Shown: positions 24,701 to 35,386 of the stretch, piece after piece
Position numbering within the stretch: position 1 is the stretch's first letter
How the letters are laid out: each line of letters opens with the position of its first letter
Assembly (NCBI RefSeq): GCF_000315625.1
Contig: NW_005434586.1
Location: forward strand, 14,790 to 53,677
Reading direction: 5' to 3'
From: Guillardia theta CCMP2712
Taxonomy: Eukaryota; Cryptophyceae; Pyrenomonadales; Geminigeraceae
Length of the DNA: 38,888 bases
Position numbers and translations under genes: made by a program
Notes under the pieces: model-generated
Databases searched by the model: none
Seen by the model: only the letters and a program-made list of their open reading frames with translations
Told to the model about the DNA's origin: nothing

Positions 24701-25190
24701 ACTCGGCTTTGGGATGACATGGGCGAAGGCTGCGATGCTCCCGGCGGTGGAGATAAGGCTGATGAAGTCTGACATGACAAAGTGCTCGACGGGGATCCGA
24801 GAACTTCTGAAAAGAAGCATCACAGGAGAGAAGAGGAACAGGGTTGAAGACACAGCACCTTCGGCATAATTCTATCTCAATCTCTTTTTTCAGGCTGTCT
24901 TGCACTTTGATTCTCGGTATTCCCCGTCCATCCTCCAGGATGTCGGAGTACAAGCTCTTGGCTGCAAGGGAAAGAGCTGGATCAACAACGCTTACATGCC
25001 GCAAAACGTGTTGCTCACCGATTTCTTGCTCGAAAGAGTTGCCCATCTGTCCTGCTCGCACGTGTCCAGCCCATTCCTTACAGACGAGGGACACCTTGCT
25101 GGCAAGCAGACACTTGTCGTGTACCACCTTCTCACCTTGGTCATCATGCCAAAGCTTCTCCAAGACGTAAAGCCATGGAACTGATGGCAT
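21751..25190 (-). CDS. F-box-like, beta-propeller and helical protein (722 aa)
   Basis: Exons 25190-24859, 24806-24308, 24222-23632, 23590-23432, 23271-23218, 23035-22904, 22770-22666, 22510-22431, 22344-22216, 21838-21751; all phases agree. The N terminus (residues 1-45) has F-box spacing, VPWLYVLEKLW...SLVCKEWAGHV. Residues about 110-420 alternate short hydrophobic strands in a WD/propeller style (INALHVSVSNEIFAADQDGY, KVAVATCSGIHILISKEG). From about residue 420 the chain becomes helical (WPAVTRALCKSALYQLLIRD, EAAHDYLSLLLATAAYNQ, RWLSNARALFEEGD). Propeller plus helical repeat suggests a scaffold, and the F-box a ubiquitin-ligase adaptor; both are inference, and no named orthologue is recognised. 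Introns are 41-52 nt in the 5' half and longer and pyrimidine-rich in the 3' half, the largest being 22215-21839. Confidence 0.68.
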
Positions 25191-26631
25191 GGTCTCAGCA
25201 CTTCAGATGGCCTGAAGCATTCGCATAATCTGAAGAGCAAGAATGAGAAATTGATCGATCCGTGCATTTGCATTGACACAGCGAAATATAATCCGGAACA
25301 AGCACAGATATAAATCACGAGTGTATAGCATCAAGTCGGAGCATAATCATTCTCGACCAAACAAAAACAGTATGCAAAGGACATGATTCTGCATAAGTAC
25401 AGCAGGTCTGAGCACAATCACATCTAAGCGCATGTCCAAACATCATCTTCATAACAGTCTACAAAGCGTCTGAATGATAGTGAGAGTGATAATCTATCAA
25501 TCTCTCATTTGCTTTCATGCTTGAGACCACTGTATCCCATCAAGATTTCTTCTATCCTCTGTTTCCCGCCTTCCTTCACTCTCTCATCCTTTGCTACCTC
25601 CGCCATTCCCTCAACTTCCGCTGTTCATTCCCCCTTCCCAGGCAATGCAGGTGTATCGGGGTCAGGTAGTCCATGGACCGGTACTGCATGGATGTTTCTC
25701 TGGGCATCGTGGGGTACTTGGAACCACCGGTGTGTTTATAGGGCAAAGCATTCTACAGCACGGTGCCGCATGATGTAGATAGTAGGGGTGGGTGGAGGAC
25801 TCGATGTAAAGGATAGGTGGTGGGGTGGTATAACACCGAGGTCTTTGTACAGGGGTAGTACCTCCAAGGTCAAGTTCCCGGGTGTGAGAAAGCGCTAGGA
25901 AAAGGCCAAACCTCGTAAATCAAGTGACTGAAAATATCAGTTAATTAATGAATTCTATAGTAACACAAGAGCAGTGAACGGGTACCGGGCCGGCCGAACT
26001 GCCGGCGGGCCGGCGAGGGCCGGCCGGCAGTCCGGGAGCGAAGGGGCAGGAGAAGAGTCGGATATTGATAAAATGATTAAATGATTATCACAGTACCAGA
26101 GGATTTTAGTCATCAGAGTTGTAGTAGTAAAGCGCTGGGTTCGATGGAGTTCTAGCGGCTTCTAGAGGGGTTGATACGTGCTGAAGCAAAAGAATGACAA
26201 AATATTTCGAGTTCTTGTCCTTCGAATGTACATCTTCAAAATTCAAATTTAAACCAATAATTTGAACTGTTGTTGGAATCTTCAATTGATAAAAATGGTT
26301 TTCTTTATTATGTGCTTGTTTTAATCTCGCGTTTTAAAAGTACAAAATAAAATTTGTATAAGTTTACAACAGAGGCTTTTATACCCCATCAACTAGATGT
26401 ACCAGCCATGCTGACGCCTACTGATAACTTGTATAAAAGTCGACCCTTATTTATTAATGTTTTAAGGCATCTCGACATGGCGCTCGGGAGGAGCAGATAA
26501 TGTGCAGGCGTTGCGAAAGAGAGTGAGGGGGAGGACATGCCAGCAGAGACAGGCAGCTACAGGAGGTGACACCTTGCCTTGTTGAAAGCACACACACATA
26601 CCTCGAAACTCACCCGCGGAGTACGACGATA
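25191..26631. other. Spacer with G-rich patch and GC-rich GGCCGGC block
   Basis: Upstream region of two divergent genes. About 25620-25890 is a G/GGGTA-rich patch on the + strand; 25978-26040 is a GC-rich block built from GGCCGGC/GCCGGC words with internal palindromes; 26150-26480 is AT-rich (TTTAAACC, TTTATTATG, TTATTTATTAATG), a plausible promoter zone for the Sec14-like gene. No gene seen. Confidence 0.45.
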
Positions 26632-29031
26632 ATGTCCTGCACCCTTCCAGATTCCGAAGTGTCCGCTTCTCATCCGGATGATATCATCGGAGGTTTTGCA
26701 GACATAATGACGCATGGAGTGGAAAACAATGAAGACGGCGATGGGTTTGTGCTTGCATCATGTCCTTACTGCAAGAGAATATGCAAACACATGCTCGAAC
26801 AGAAGAATGAAATCCGAAAAGACCGGTTTGTGTGTGGGGGCTGCAACAAAAACACGTGCAAATGTGTGAAATTCACAGATTGCAAGGGAATGGCGAAATC
26901 GAATTTTCTCTGGGACGAGGCGCTTTGTCGCGGTTGCAACATGGCTGTTGAGAGATACTCCAACGGAGAGATTGGCCTAGAGGACCTAGTGAGGGAGATG
27001 AGCGCTGAAAACTCTCACTCGCCGGCGCCTAAGAAGCCTTACCGGCACAACGTGAACCCTGACGCCCTCTCCATGCTCGCCTACGTGTTCCTACCTCCCT
27101 TCGATGACAGCTCAGCTGAGAACCAGTCAGAGGCTGAGAGAGCTGAGGTTGTGGATGAATGCTCCTTCCACTTCGCGCTCGCGCAAGAAAAAGTCCGCGA
27201 GGACGGGGAATTGAATGTGTTTCATGAAGCAAATATGCGATACTTGCTTGATCAGCGCAGCAAGCGTGCGATCGTTAGGCTGGGGGCAACTAACATCGTG
27301 ACTCAAGGGTCTGATGAACAGCAGCGGGAGTATGTCGAGTGCGAGCTCACAGAGAGTTTGCGCAAATCCCTGAAAGCCAGTGAGGCCGTGGAGAAAATTC
27401 CAGAGGTTGTCGATGCTGCTGTGAGAGATGCCGTGAACAGAGGAAAAGCAGAAACGTGGGAGATCATGCGCGAAGCGCTGCTAACGTGGCCAGGGCCTGA
27501 ACGAAGGGATGTGGACAAGTATCGAGAAATGATCTGTCACAAGGTGAGAGTCTGATACGAATGCCAGTGAGTTGATTGACTTGTACACATTCAGACGTTC
27601 TTGAATCGTTGGCTCAAAGGATCCTCCAATGATCCAGTTTGGGCAATGAAGAGGATCTTGACTCACCTAAAATGGCGACAAGAGTACAAAGTAGATACGA
27701 TCATGGAGGAGGACTGGAGCGAGTATGATAAGCGTGGAGAGATGTATCCTTGTGGACTTGACAAGGATGGAAGACCGACCTGGACTTGGTAAGAAGAAGA
27801 ATTTTTTTGATCCTCCCACTGAAGCAAGTTTTGTGGATATAGGCACACTCAGAGGCATGGCAGGACTATAAACTCTGTTCCTCCTAACTCTTCTCCGGAA
27901 ATGGGCGCAAGATATCTTATCTGCACTCTTGAGCGGACATGGGCTATGAATCCCTCAGCGGACAGGATGAATGTGATCTGCAACTGTCAAAACTTGACGT
28001 TTTCAAACTATGAGCATGCGATGTGCCTCATATGTCTAGAGATCCTTGGTGAACAGTATCCTGACAACATGCAGTACTGCTTCATGTTTCCGGTTTGTCT
28101 TTTTTCACTTTCTCATCCCTTTGACTATTTTCCTTCAGGCTGGTTGGATCATGCAAGCGATCATGGCTATTGGACGGCCGATGATGTCAGATGAGACATA
28201 CCACAAGCATAAAATTCTTTCGTCTGACAAATACCGGGACTGTCTCGCCGAGCACTACGATAGGGATCAGGTTAGGATGCTCTTGTTTATCCCTTCCTCG
28301 AGCGATCTTGATTCATCTTCCAGCTGGAAGAAGATTTTGGAGGCACCCTTGACCCTGCTTCGAGTTTGAGACGGAGGTGGCTGTTGGAGGACCCGGCGAG
28401 GCTTCAGGAATGGCTGGCCGAAGAAGATGCAGCGCATCAATCATTCGCCCCTTCTGAGAAAGCCTGCGATCTTCAGAGGCAAGTGCTGCCCCATGACAAG
28501 AAGGACCTTGCAGGATCAAGCAGAGCAGCCCCGGCGCCCTGCAGCGAGCCGTTCGGCCATTGTCGGGACTTGTGGTCCCATGGTCGAGCTCGAACGCTCG
28601 AGCAGGGGGAGGAACCGGAGGGCTTGAGGGAGTCAGGCTGGCAAGAGGAGACTGAGGCGGCGCATGAGCGAAGGCTGAACTCTGAGTCATCTCATCGAGA
28701 GGTGGAGGACGCAAGCAGTGACGACCTGCCCGAGCCTGGGGACGACCATGGATCTCCAAGAGACGATGAAATCGCATGTGTTGAAGGGGAGGCTGCTCAG
28801 CCGGAGGCAGAACAGAGAATCTTTAAGTTAGGGCAACAGCCAGGAGAAGCTGAAGGAACAGCGTGCAACCCAGCCTCCCCTGTGCTCACCAGGAAGCTTG
28901 TGTTCTCGACAATGGGAGGATGGAAATTTGTCTCTTGTTGTGCTTCAGTGGCGGTTCAGTCCGGCGCCTGCGTTGGACGCAGCGTTGCGAAGGTACTGCG
29001 AAGCACGTGGGACTGGCTGAAGAGGAAGTGA
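26632..29031 (+). CDS. Sec14/CRAL-TRIO protein with N-terminal Cys-rich module
   Basis: Exons 26632-27543, 27595-27788, 27843-28092, 28139-28270, 28324-29031 (731 residues). From about residue 305, TFLNRWLKGSSN, ILTHLKWRQEYKVD, YPCGLDKDGRPTWTW, then the lipid-binding core (AMCLICLEILGEQYPDNMQY) and LEEDFGGTLDP match the CRAL-TRIO N-terminal helix bundle and Sec14 domain, which binds and exchanges phosphatidylinositol or other lipids at membranes. Residues 44-105 hold CPYCKRIC, CGGCNKNTCKC, DCKGM and CRGC, a cysteine-rich, probably zinc-binding module not usual in Sec14 proteins. The C-terminal ~230 residues are acidic and disordered, then end in VAKVLRSTWDWLKRK, a possible amphipathic helix. 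An upstream ATG-less extension is open; the ATG at 26632 is the first good start. Confidence 0.82.
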
Positions 29032-29293
29032 GTGGTGGCAGAGAAGTTCAGTGCTCAGGTTCTCTCTGCCATGATGAGTGAGGAAGAGGAGGAAGAAACG
29101 CGTGAGAGTGAGAATAAAGACTGTCAAGTACAACAAGAGTATGTGAACTCTATTTACTCGCCGTGCATCAGGCCATCCACTCTAGGAAAATTTCGGGTCT
29201 GCCTCAATTGAGAGATACTCTTGATGAAAAGGCAGCAACATCGATAGGGTGGAGTTCCACTGATCATATTGCTGCCCCATTTAGCAAGGTTCG
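29032..29293. other. Spacer between Sec14-like and ankyrin genes
   Basis: 262 bp between co-directional genes, holding the 3' UTR of one and the promoter of the next. No element recognised. Confidence 0.4.
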
Positions 29294-31616
29294 ATGCGGC
29301 GCCCCATGTGGTCGTGTTGGGTGCTGGGGCTGGTAGCGATGTGGATGGAGGGAGGGGAAGAAGCGACGACATGCGAGACAGCGACCAGCATGTTGTATCC
29401 TCTCGATTCCTTGATCAGAAGAGCAGGAAGAGCAGATGGAAGTCTTGATCAAGGAGGACGCGCATTTTCGCAAGCAGGTTTATCGCGTTCAGGCGCAGCA
29501 GCGTTGTGTGCCGGAGCCAAGTGTCAACTAAGAGTCCGAGATGCTGGTCAGATATCTTGCCTCCGAGGAGGATCCTCGGAAGAGTCCTACTCCTCCGACA
29601 GTCTCCAGGACAGCTCAGGGTCTCATTCGCAGGCTACCGAGCTGTTCCGACAGATGGACGCAAAGGAGAGAGAGGACAAGGCTCGTGAGGAATTCAAGTC
29701 GAGGTTGGCTAAGAACGGAACAGACGTGGAGAAGCTGATCGCCTACGGGCTCATGGGAGATGGCGATACTCCTCACTCCATCGACTTCACCGCTGGGTTC
29801 CGATACTTTCCAGGGCTCGAACACTTCCCCCCGCACCCGCGCGAGGCAATCATGGGCACTAACGTTGACGACAAGGCAGAGCCCTACAAAGACTTTGTTG
29901 ATCTGATCTTAAAACCAGAGAATCTTCCTATACTCAAAGAAGCTGTCAAAGACAGCTTTATAGATACGTACAACAAGTTCTTCAACAAAACAAGGATAGA
30001 AGAGAAAAACTTGCAGAGACCAGAGAAAGAGAACAATTTCATCAACAGGATCAAGAAGAAGAAACTGAACTACAATTGGCTGAACACACCAGCCAGAGAC
30101 ATGAAGATGGAGTATTGGGTCCAGATGGACGAGTGGAAAATCAAAAAACGAGCGCGATTAGCTCTAGAGCAGTATCATAAGAAATGCCCTTCCGTGCTGT
30201 TCAACCTGACGTACGTGATGGAAGGAGAGGATGAGGACTCGCGGATGAAGCGCTTCATGCTCAGCTTCTTCAGCCTGGAGGAGGCGTATGAAGGCTGCCG
30301 CAGGGCCAGAGACCTTTTCTATGGACCCAAGTTGAGCGAGCTTGACCAGAACCTTCTGACAGCCGCCATGGACGGAGACTGGCGGCAAGTCGCTTTCTGG
30401 ATCAGGAGAGGAGCAGATGTGCATGCGCGGGACTTGAAGCTCGGAAGCAACTGGACCTCGCTGCATCACGCTGCCTTCTCCGGCTTCTCCGTCACCTCCC
30501 GCACGCTCGTCGAGCTCGGGGCTGACCTCTACGCGCGGGAGCCTTCCTTTCTCGATACTCCGTTGCATTTCGCTGCTGCTCAGGGGCACACGAAATGCGT
30601 CAAGACGTTAGTGGGCCTGGGGTGCCCCGTCGACATCACCAACGGCGATGGGAGGACGCCGCTGCATGAGGCTGCAGGGCGCGGACAAACTGACACCTGC
30701 GCAGCTCTCATTGAGCTGGGGGCAGACGTGAACGTCAAGTACAGAGGGGACGAGGAGCTGTGGGGGCTCTACGACGCGTGGACAAACACAGGAGCTACTG
30801 CACTGCACGATGCAGCAGAAAAAGGATATGACGCCACTTGCAAGCTGCTGCTGCAAAAAGGTGCAAGACTGCACGCGCTTGACTCTTGTATGTGCACTCC
30901 TCTTGATCGCACTGAGTATCACATGATACAAGAAGACCTGTTGGACGTCTGCTACCAAACGCACAAGTTGCTGAAAGGATGGGACGATGGCTCGATGCGC
31001 GACTACACGTCGGAAGTTGCAAGAAGTCCAGGAGAAGACGAGCTAGACAAGCTGCTGCATGCTGATGCAGGGTCGTTCAGCTTGAACTTCGAGTGGACTG
31101 ATGCACTCAACTACAACGGCATCGCCATCAACGCGTTGGATCGCGCGCGAAACTCGGAGTTCTACTCCATGTCGGACTATCATCGCTTTCGCTGCCCGTT
31201 GGCTCATCTTTGGTCGCAGAGAACTACCGAGACTGAAGGTTACGCTTGCGAGCTACCGGCAAAGACTGCAGGGGAAACGATCTCCGCATTTCGGGGAGGA
31301 GATAAACCCGGGGCACGTCATCAACTACGGGAACATGGCTGAGGGTCTCTTGTACTTTAGCCTGACGTGTGAGCAGGTCCATGGAGAGCATCATAGATAG
31401 GCGGTTCGAGTACCTCCTGGCTCACAACATGGTCCCCTCAGCTGACCGACGCCAAGGTTTGGAGCTGATGTTGTTACTCGAGGTGATCCTGTTTTAGCTG
31501 CGGTGGAAAGGGAATTGGAGGAAGCAAGAGCGATGAAGGAGGCAGTGGGCGAGGAGGAGGAGGAGGAGGAGGAGGAGGAGGCGAAGGAAGCAATTCGCTG
31601 CTATAGTGGGGTTTAA
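29294..31616 (+). CDS. Secreted/organelle ankyrin-repeat protein with LRGG motif
   Basis: Exons 29294-31212, 31253-31351, 31377-31456, 31498-31616 give 738 residues. The N terminus (MRRPMWSCWVLGLVAMWMEG) resembles a signal peptide; CLRGG follows at residues 89-93. Residues about 150-340 are charged, with a lysine-rich segment (NRIKKKKLNYNW). Ankyrin repeats span about 352-545: LHHAAFSGFSVTSRTLVELG, TPLHFAAAQGHTKCVKTLV, RTPLHEAAGRGQTDTCAAL, TALHDAAEKGYDATCKLLL. The last exon encodes an uninterrupted run of about ten Glu (GAG codons, 31551-31580). The 3' joins are tentative: the first 3' intron uses a weak GCGAG acceptor and the second would be 25 nt. If these are wrong, the first exon's frame stops at 31342. 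Partners unknown; ankyrin repeats bind proteins. Confidence 0.72.
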
Positions 31617-32120
31617 ACGGCGGGAGCAATAAGCAGACTTATGATTGAAGGAGATATATTACATGGTGTGACAGTGTACAAGGAAGAAGTGTCGGAGAGT
31701 CATGTTGTCGGTTTTGTTCTCTTCGCTTCTGGTGGTTCGCAACCCTCCTGTCAAGATGTTAAGGAAGAGGAGAGTAGGTGGAGGAAGGAACAAGAGCAAC
31801 GCACATCAAGCTCATGCTTGCTTCCAGCTCTTGACTCTTCGAATTCCTGTCGAGCCTCCGGGCTCTGCACTCAATAGATTAAACGGGCAAGATTGCGGCG
31901 CCTATGGACGCAGAAAGCAAAGCAGTACATCGAGCGCGGATGGACTTTCGCGGGGAAGGGAGGAAGGGCTTTCTACTCCACGTGTCAACAACACGGCACC
32001 CGTTGAATTGCTAAGCAACTGTCTTTACCTTTCCTCTTCTCCGATGCCCTTCGGTCCCCGTACTTGCTTTCAGGATTCCACACAAACTCTAAGCTCCCCT
32101 CGAAGTCGTAGCCGTGACTA
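31617..32120. other. Spacer without supported gene
   Basis: Open frames exist on the + strand (about 31641-32136), but their products are polar, low-complexity and lack family features, and no splice pattern supports them. Probably the region between two convergent 3' ends. Confidence 0.35.
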
Positions 32121-33043
32121 TCACCACGTGAGCTGAGTCAAGAGAGCTTTAAGTTGGGGCACCTTCCTTTGCTCGTCCTCTTCGTCGGGAAGTAGCCGAG
32201 GCGTCGGAGCATCTGGTGGAACGAGTTGGGTTTGTACTGCTTCCCTTGTTTGCCCTTCATGAACCAAGCTTTCCTTCTCGAGTGCCAATCTTGCGCTCTT
32301 TCTTTTAACACGTTCCATCCCCGTATGCCTGCATGATTGGATCAGCTCAACGGCTCCTGTTCTCTGACCTCCACACCTTCAAGCAGCTCCGGCACTTTCC
32401 CCTGATAACGAACAACGATGCCCTCGACCTCCATTTGTCTCAAGAACACCAGGAATGGAACTGCTCCCGAACCCTGCACGCGACATTTCCCATCAACAAG
32501 ATGCGAAGCTACAGGTCGCTCTCACCTCACAACACGGTATCTGTTGCGCGAGGCAACCGGGCTGCTGGGATTGGTTCTGGTACAAGAACAAGTTTTTCAT
32601 ATCGAAGCCTGAAGAAAAAGCACACGCCTGATGCGACAAGATTGAAAAGTTTGGCAGGGCTTGCGGGTAATCGAGAGAAATACTTGCAACACCACTATCA
32701 AGTTGTTTCCGCATTGCCAGGAGGCTGATTGTTGAGGGCTGAAGGCAGACATTCTGTAACAAGGGACATACTCCGTTCGCTGTCTTCATGCTCAGCGGTC
32801 GATCCAGCGTCAAGGCCTTGACCACTGCGATGCTAGGGAGCCTCGGGCTCTCAGGTGAAACACGTAGAGGCTGAACCTTGTCCTCGGGCTGTGTGATGAT
32901 ACTTGCCATGTTGTCTATGAAGAAACCCATGGAGTACAACCGCCTGTCACGATCAATCAGTTGCACTTCAAAGTTCTATCTTGTTCTCTCAATCTTTAGT
33001 TAGGTGTCTCTTCTGCCCCATTTGGATTAAGTACCCTCATCAT
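32121..33043 (-). CDS. Candidate multi-exon protein, splicing unresolved
   Basis: No family recognised. Supported pieces on the minus strand: a 9-nt start exon (33043-33035, MMR) joins in phase across a 59-nt intron to 32975-~32770, which reads NFEVQLIDRDRRLYSMGFF, IDNMASIITQPEDK and PSIAVVKALTLDRPLSMKT. Downstream fragments in other frames look protein-like: LRYEKLVLVPEPIPAARLPR (about 32608-32535), AVPFLVFLRQMEVEGIVVRY (about 32470-32390) and an acidic, helical 32318-32121 piece ending at the stop. I could not find junctions that keep one frame throughout, so this may be a real gene with tiny introns or partly degraded. Confidence 0.35.
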
Positions 33044-34194
33044 GCGTTCTCAGGCATTGCCGTCCTAGTAGCCACAGCTCTCATTCGATCGTTTTCATCC
33101 TGCCCTCTCATAATTCTCTAATCCTAGAAACTTCTGAAGCTCACAGACCTTCATCATCATCATCTCAACATCTCTTCCTCACATCCTATCACCGCTTGAC
33201 TGTCCTCGATCCTCACTCCTCTTTCTTCCTCGCGCATAGGCACTCCCTCAAACACCCCTCTTCTGCTGTTTTCTAGACGCCGATCTTTACCCCTCTCTAC
33301 CACCCCCAATTTCCGTACCCCCACCTCTTTCTTGTACCCCCCATCACATACCACCCTACCAATTAAATCCAAACCATCGCTGTCCCCCGATTTCTCCATA
33401 GAAAGGTGGGGTTATTCCATCAAGGGATCCTCACAGATATACTGGGGGTGGTATGGTGGGTAGCCTCAAGATCCTAAGGGTACCAGGGGGTAAATTGGGA
33501 AGGGGGTCAGGTGGTTGGATGTTGGACACTGAAAAGAGGATAAAAAAAAAGAAAAAAAAAGGTGGGTGCCGGGGGGGAAACGTATCGCCGAGCCTTCAGT
33601 AAGGGGGGTGGGGTACTCGAGGGAGAGCAACAAAGGGATTGAAAAAAAAACAGACAGGTGGGGTCGGTTCCTCAAACGTGCCGTGACACAATGGGGTGTA
33701 CGACGGAGGGTGGGTGGGGGGTGGGGTGATGTTATCACCCCCCCCCCTCGAGCGACATCACGTTTCTGGGGAATGGAGGTGGTAGTGTGGGAGCCATGGT
33801 GAGAAAATTGAATTTGACCAGCTGTAGTAAAAGAGACCGACCTAGTTGAAGGTACTCTAGACCTGGTGGGGTACACAATATTTTACCACAAAACTTACTA
33901 CAAATTTTTACAACTGTCACGGGGCAATCATGGTCCATTAATTTTTACTCATCGAATAAGATAGAATTGTTAGTGTGTAAAGATCTTTTAAAGGACAGCA
34001 AAAAAAAGCATGGGAGGATTTGTCTATATCTTCTTTGCTGCCTTGGGTGACAACCTGATCACTCAACGTCAGGTTGGGCCCCGAAGCCCCGGGCGAGACC
34101 CGCCACTGAACAGATCCTTAAAACATCTTTACTCAATATGACCGCCATGGTGCGCAGTTGGGGCGGATGAGAAACACAGGGTTCTTTCACAGGC
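33044..34194. other. Spacer with paired C-rich and G-rich patches
   Basis: About 33170-33400 is C-rich on the + strand (TACCCCC, CACCCC), and about 33430-33870 is G-rich (TGGGGGTGG, CAGGGGGTAAA), with homopolymer A runs at 33544-33560. The opposite polarity suggests an inverted arrangement of one repeat type. Open frames are compositional. The last 200 bp before 34195 are the likely promoter of the second ankyrin gene. Confidence 0.5.
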
Positions 34195-35372
34195 ATGCTG
34201 AAAATGTTTGCAATAAGACTTGTCATAGCGCTCTTTCTCATGCACGATACTCTCGTCGACTCTCTTGGATCACGGGCAAACCATGTCAAGACGAATTTGC
34301 TCTGGAATGCACTGCGCTTGCGTGGGGGCGCAGATGACACCGCTGCTCGATTCACGCCTAAGGTGTTGGAGCAGGCAAGTGACGTGACGGACAATGCATC
34401 AAGCAGGAGGAGATACCAACAAACGAGGAGCGAGTCGACCCAAGTGGAATGGGTAGATGAACTTTCTAAAGAGATTGACAGAGTTTGCGAACAATTCAAT
34501 AATACTGACTTTTGGGTGGGCCCGCCCAAAAGAAGCCATCAATACTTGCTGAACCAGATGTTATGGAATGCATCAGCATGTGGGAACGAATCTGAGACTC
34601 TACGACTGATTCGAGATGGCGCAGACGTGAATTCAGTCGATTCAGAATTTCTTCAGACTACGGCATTGCATCGCGCCAGCTTACACGGGCATGGCAACAT
34701 CGTGGACATTCTCCTTGATCATGGCGCAAACATTAATTTTGCAACCATCTGGAGATCTACTCCGCTGCACTATGCCGTTGTTCGCGGTCACAAAGATGTG
34801 GTGGAAACTTTGGTAGTGCGAGGTTGTCACAGGGCTTCAGGTTGTGTCTTTTGACTGGAAGCGTGCAGGAGCAGACATGTTCTTACAAGATCCCATTGGG
34901 CACACTGCACTAGATCGAGCTAATGTTAGTCATTCAACGTTTATGGACGGCCATACACTGACTGTTGATGTTAGCTGCTACAGTACAAGGAAATCAGCTT
35001 GTACTTACATGCGATGATGCAGGAGAAGACTGGAGACGTATGCATGCAACCTATTTGTGCGTGGCTCATCTCTGTTTGATGTTGCAGAAAAAAGTTCCAA
35101 TGGATCCCATGTTTGAAATCGATTTCGACAATGAAAAAGGTGCAGTTGCAACACCATCCATGCTAGAGAACACACTGATAAGATGCAATCAGGCACCAAG
35201 AAGAGGAAGACAAGAAAATGAACACAATAAGAATAAACTGCATTCAATCAAAAAAAGTATTGTAGCTAGACACTGGAATGCGAACTCTTTAGAATTTTAC
35301 TTCTTGAGTCTCCATCTACCAAGCGCCTCCTTCCCACCTAACATTCAAGCAAATTGCCGTCAGAATCTTTAG
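34195..35372 (+). CDS. Secreted/organelle ankyrin-repeat protein with LRLRGG motif
   Basis: Exons 34195-34822, 34869-34924, 34975-35037, 35088-35372 (343 residues, phases consistent; introns 46-50 nt). A clear signal peptide, MLKMFAIRLVIALFLMHDTL, is followed by LRLRGG at residues 40-45. Ankyrin repeats at about 120-235: LRLIRDGADVNSVDSEF, TALHRASLHGHGNIVDILL, STPLHYAVVRGHKDVVETL, GHTALDRANLLQYKEISLYL. The rest is polar with a basic patch (APRRGRQ) and no motif. It shares its architecture (signal peptide, LRGG, ankyrins, polar C terminus) with the longer protein at 29294-31616, but sequence outside the repeats is not obviously alike. Its stop lies 14 bp from the stop of the convergent methyltransferase gene. 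Confidence 0.8.
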
Positions 35373-35386
35373 TAGACATAGTTGGG

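Noticed and set aside
28313-28777. Minus-strand frame opposite the Sec14 C-terminal region
   Set aside because: Shadow of the acidic coding exon; no independent features.
34315-34332. LRLRGG as a ubiquitin C terminus (ubiquitin fusion)
   Set aside because: The preceding 40 residues are a signal peptide and polar segment with no ubiquitin fold; only the hexapeptide matches.
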